A stretch of DNA of 64,000 bases. Source: Daphnia pulex. Its lineage: Eukaryota > Arthropoda > Branchiopoda > Diplostraca > Daphniidae. The DNA lies in the NCBI RefSeq assembly GCF_021134715.1, contig NC_060025.1, forward strand, positions 3,100,001-3,164,000, read 5' to 3'. Made by a program: the position numbers and the translations under genes. A model generated the notes under the pieces. It was given only the letters and a program-made list of their open reading frames with translations, had not been told where the DNA came from and searched no databases. Below are positions 62,044-64,000 of this stretch, one piece after another (position 1 is the stretch's first letter; each line of letters starts with the position of its first letter).

Positions 62044-63201
62044 TTAAGGATGAAATTGAGATGCTTTGGCTACAGTCAATGGACAATGAATTTGAGCTAG
62101 AGCCCCCAAAATGCTATCGCTATCCGTTGCTAAAAACGGATGCTGTCTATTCGCCTTTTCCGAATTCCACAAATGAACACCGTAGCTTCTTTTAATTTGC
62201 GACAAAATGCCAATCGCATTCGTCGAATTGCTCAACTTGTCGTAGAGAACGTCAGAAAACGGCCTCTCGATCAGGAAGAAAAAATTAGACGAGAGGAGAT
62301 GGATGTCCTTGCAAGTGTTGGACGACGGGTCTGCTTGAACTATTCCGCAGGAAGAATGCATCAAGAAACTGACGGCTTGCGAGCCGTGAAAAACCATTTC
62401 CGATGGGTCGTATTCTTCGGCCATCAACCGCATCATTTGAACCGTCAGCCAGTGGCCGCGTTCTAGATGCATTACGCCGTTACTAATGATCCCCATGTCG
62501 GAACTGTCGTAAGACAAGCAGTTGCGGAAATGATCGCCCTGGTAAGCTTTGAGAGTCAGGATGTCCGTGTCCAGGTAGAGTCCACCTCCCTTGTTGAGCG
62601 TCAGGATGCGGATGTAGTCGGACAGGTGAGCGACTTGGTGTGGGCTCTTGAGCCATTGGCCCTTTTCGTACCAATCTTGCAATGGGCTTCCAGCAAAGTA
62701 ATGATCCTCGTTGACTAAGACGGCAGCCACGTTAGGGTATTGCGAAAGGACCTCTAACCAGGGTGGGCTGTAAAACGTTGATGTCGAGGGAAAAGGACTA
62801 GACGATTCGCTGCCAACGGAACAGCCAGCAGTCGTTCTCGGTCGGAGAAAGAGTTGGACGAGTCGGTCGTGATTGTGTTTGGCTGCCGATTCCACGGCAC
62901 AGCACTGCTGCAAATTCAGATCGGCTTTACCGCTCGTTTCGTGGAAGAAGATGCGGCGATCGATCAAGTTTGCGGGTATGTTGCTGTCCAATGGTTTCCA
63001 TTGCCTGGGCAGAACATCGTTCTGCATGACTAGACCATCTGCATCAGCTGGTGATGAAACGAGGAAATCGCCAACGCACAGCACTTTGTGTTTAATACTA
63101 GCTAAACTTGGAGTCCGGATGCTGAAATGTGCCAAAAATACCAGGAACACTAAAAGAACTGAACGAAAAAACAGTCTGAACAATTTCTTTGGGGTCAACA
63201 T
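62044..63201 (-). CDS. A4GALT-like alpha-1,4-glycosyltransferase, 385 aa
   Basis: Tandem paralogue of the preceding gene. The membrane anchor (about 8-26, FRLFFRSVLLVFLVFLAHF) starts the protein. RRIFFHETSGKADLNLQQCC is shared with the neighbour, and LSDYIRILTLNKGGGLYLDTD places DxD at 211-213. An insert of about 30 Ser/Pro-rich residues (around 126-146) is absent from the neighbour. The C-terminus keeps YGVHLWN. Intronless coding sequence. A 5' UTR intron at 63417-63214 is likely (AAAG|GTAAGT to TTTCGCAG), leaving 12 nt before ATG. Confidence 0.9.
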   Translation of the reverse strand: MLTPKKLFRLFFRSVLLVFLVFLAHFSIRTPSLASIKHKVLCVGDFLVSSPADADGLVMQNDVLPRQWKPLDSNIPANLIDRRIFFHETSGKADLNLQQCCAVESAAKHNHDRLVQLFLRPRTTAGCSVGSESSSPFPSTSTFYSPPWLEVLSQYPNVAAVLVNEDHYFAGSPLQDWYEKGQWLKSPHQVAHLSDYIRILTLNKGGGLYLDTDILTLKAYQGDHFRNCLSYDSSDMGIISNGVMHLERGHWLTVQMMRLMAEEYDPSEMVFHGSQAVSFLMHSSCGIVQADPSSNTCKDIHLLSSNFFFLIERPFSDVLYDKLSNSTNAIGILSQIKRSYGVHLWNSEKANRQHPFLATDSDSILGALAQIHCPLTVAKASQFHP

Positions 63202-63429
63202 GTCCGTTGAATCCTGCGAAATTTTTCAAATAATCGGAACACGACCAGGGTTTAAACGACAGCAATATACAACTATTGAATCTTCTTCTAGTTGAAGATA
63301 AGACGTCTCTCGTCCGTGTGCTCCCATACCAAAGAAAATAATTTTGCGATTAATTTTCTCATTTTTGCTTTCGGCAGCCGCAACATCTCCATGTTTAGTT
63401 GTTAACGGGGGACTTACCTTTGCCAAGGG

Positions 63430-64000
63430 GGCGGAGTGATCGTTGATGTAGTGCATAACACGCCCAGTCAACGATGTGCAGGATCAGAGTGAAATCAATA
63501 CAGTATTAAGCAAGCGTAAAATGTAGCATTTTAAAATCAATGTATTAGAATAAGCGCAATAAATTCAACGGAAATAAATCAAGATTATTTTGAACGTCGA
63601 ATTCAATTGATGAGTTGATTATACCTGACGAGGTAATCATATTCTAAAAGTTGCTCGTCCTTAACTGGATGGAAGGAAATTGTTTGATTCGAGCAACAAT
63701 CGATTCCCTTTTTTTAAAAAATGGTCTCATTATAACAACTAATGTCGGACTGTCTATAAAATGAGCGACGATTATAATTACCAATTTCGATGGGAAGAAG
63801 GCGCGAAGGGTTGACTGATAATCAAAAGGGCGGTAGAGGTTGTGAAGACTCAACTGAAGAAATCTTTCGGCGCCGTGGCAATCTCGGGTGTCACCAAAAA
63901 TGACGTCGAATACCTCGAGACACATAGCTGGAATCAACACTATCAAGAATTAATCTTTTATTATTTTTCCAAAATATTTTCTAACCGAGATAAGAATCTT
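63430..64000. other. Region upstream of the glycosyltransferase pair
   Basis: About 570 nt to the window end. It presumably holds the leftward promoter, but I see no clear TATA/initiator pair. The 100-codon minus ORF at 63644-63946 shows no recognised domain. Confidence 0.4.

Noticed and set aside
61913..62086. Upstream extension of the 60908-61912 glycosyltransferase to an ATG at 62086
   Set aside because: It would overlap the coding end of the neighbouring gene and put 58 unrelated residues before the membrane anchor. Met at 61912 gives the usual type II layout.

Overview
The window looks like nuclear DNA of a branchiopod crustacean, most likely Daphnia. The reasons are short GT-AG introns (mostly 60-240 nt), AT-rich spacers, TATA/TCAGT arthropod core promoters, tandem RR-type cuticle protein genes, GH18 chitinase-like genes, a MAM-like secreted protein and intronless Golgi glycosyltransferases. 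The species call is inference; no database was used.

Layout. (1) 1-6840 and 31041-37690 are two copies of one ~6.7 kb block. In order it holds a leftward promoter, cuticle gene A, cuticle gene B and the 5' end of a GH18 gene. The right copy is joined on its left to a complete MAM/Thr-Pro gene (29178-31004, minus) and on its right to a complete GH18-like gene (37562-38984). The left copy breaks off in exon 1 of the GH18 gene. The right-hand cuticle gene B has a 7-nt deletion in its signal-peptide exon and looks like a pseudogene. A second GH18-like gene follows at 39854-41278. Both GH18 proteins have lost the catalytic residues of the DxxDxDxE motif.

(2) 7-27 kb and 43-58 kb are a decaying tandem array. 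Each unit carries one two-exon, minus-strand rhodopsin-class GPCR gene plus a fixed order of non-coding blocks. Three GPCR genes read as complete (25626-26894, 43886-45064, 56030-57289). One is a frameshifted, 3'-truncated pseudogene (17985-18975). Two are fragments (about 7085-7385 and 51800-53375), and one slot at about 10.735 kb appears empty. A 2.1 kb non-coding element with inverted ends interrupts one unit at 15110-17228; two paralogous uninterrupted copies of the same site (about 23.2 and 54.4 kb) show its borders and a TA target duplication.

(3) 59.4-63.4 kb is a compact glycosylation cluster: a GT10 alpha-1,3-fucosyltransferase (plus) converging on two tandem minus-strand A4GALT-like glycosyltransferases.

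The clusters fit a secretory, cuticle and cell-surface theme (cuticle proteins, chitin-binding-like proteins, glycan synthesis, chemosensory-type receptors). No shared pathway is shown by the sequence. The clearest signals are recent duplication, gene conversion and birth-and-death of tandem genes.
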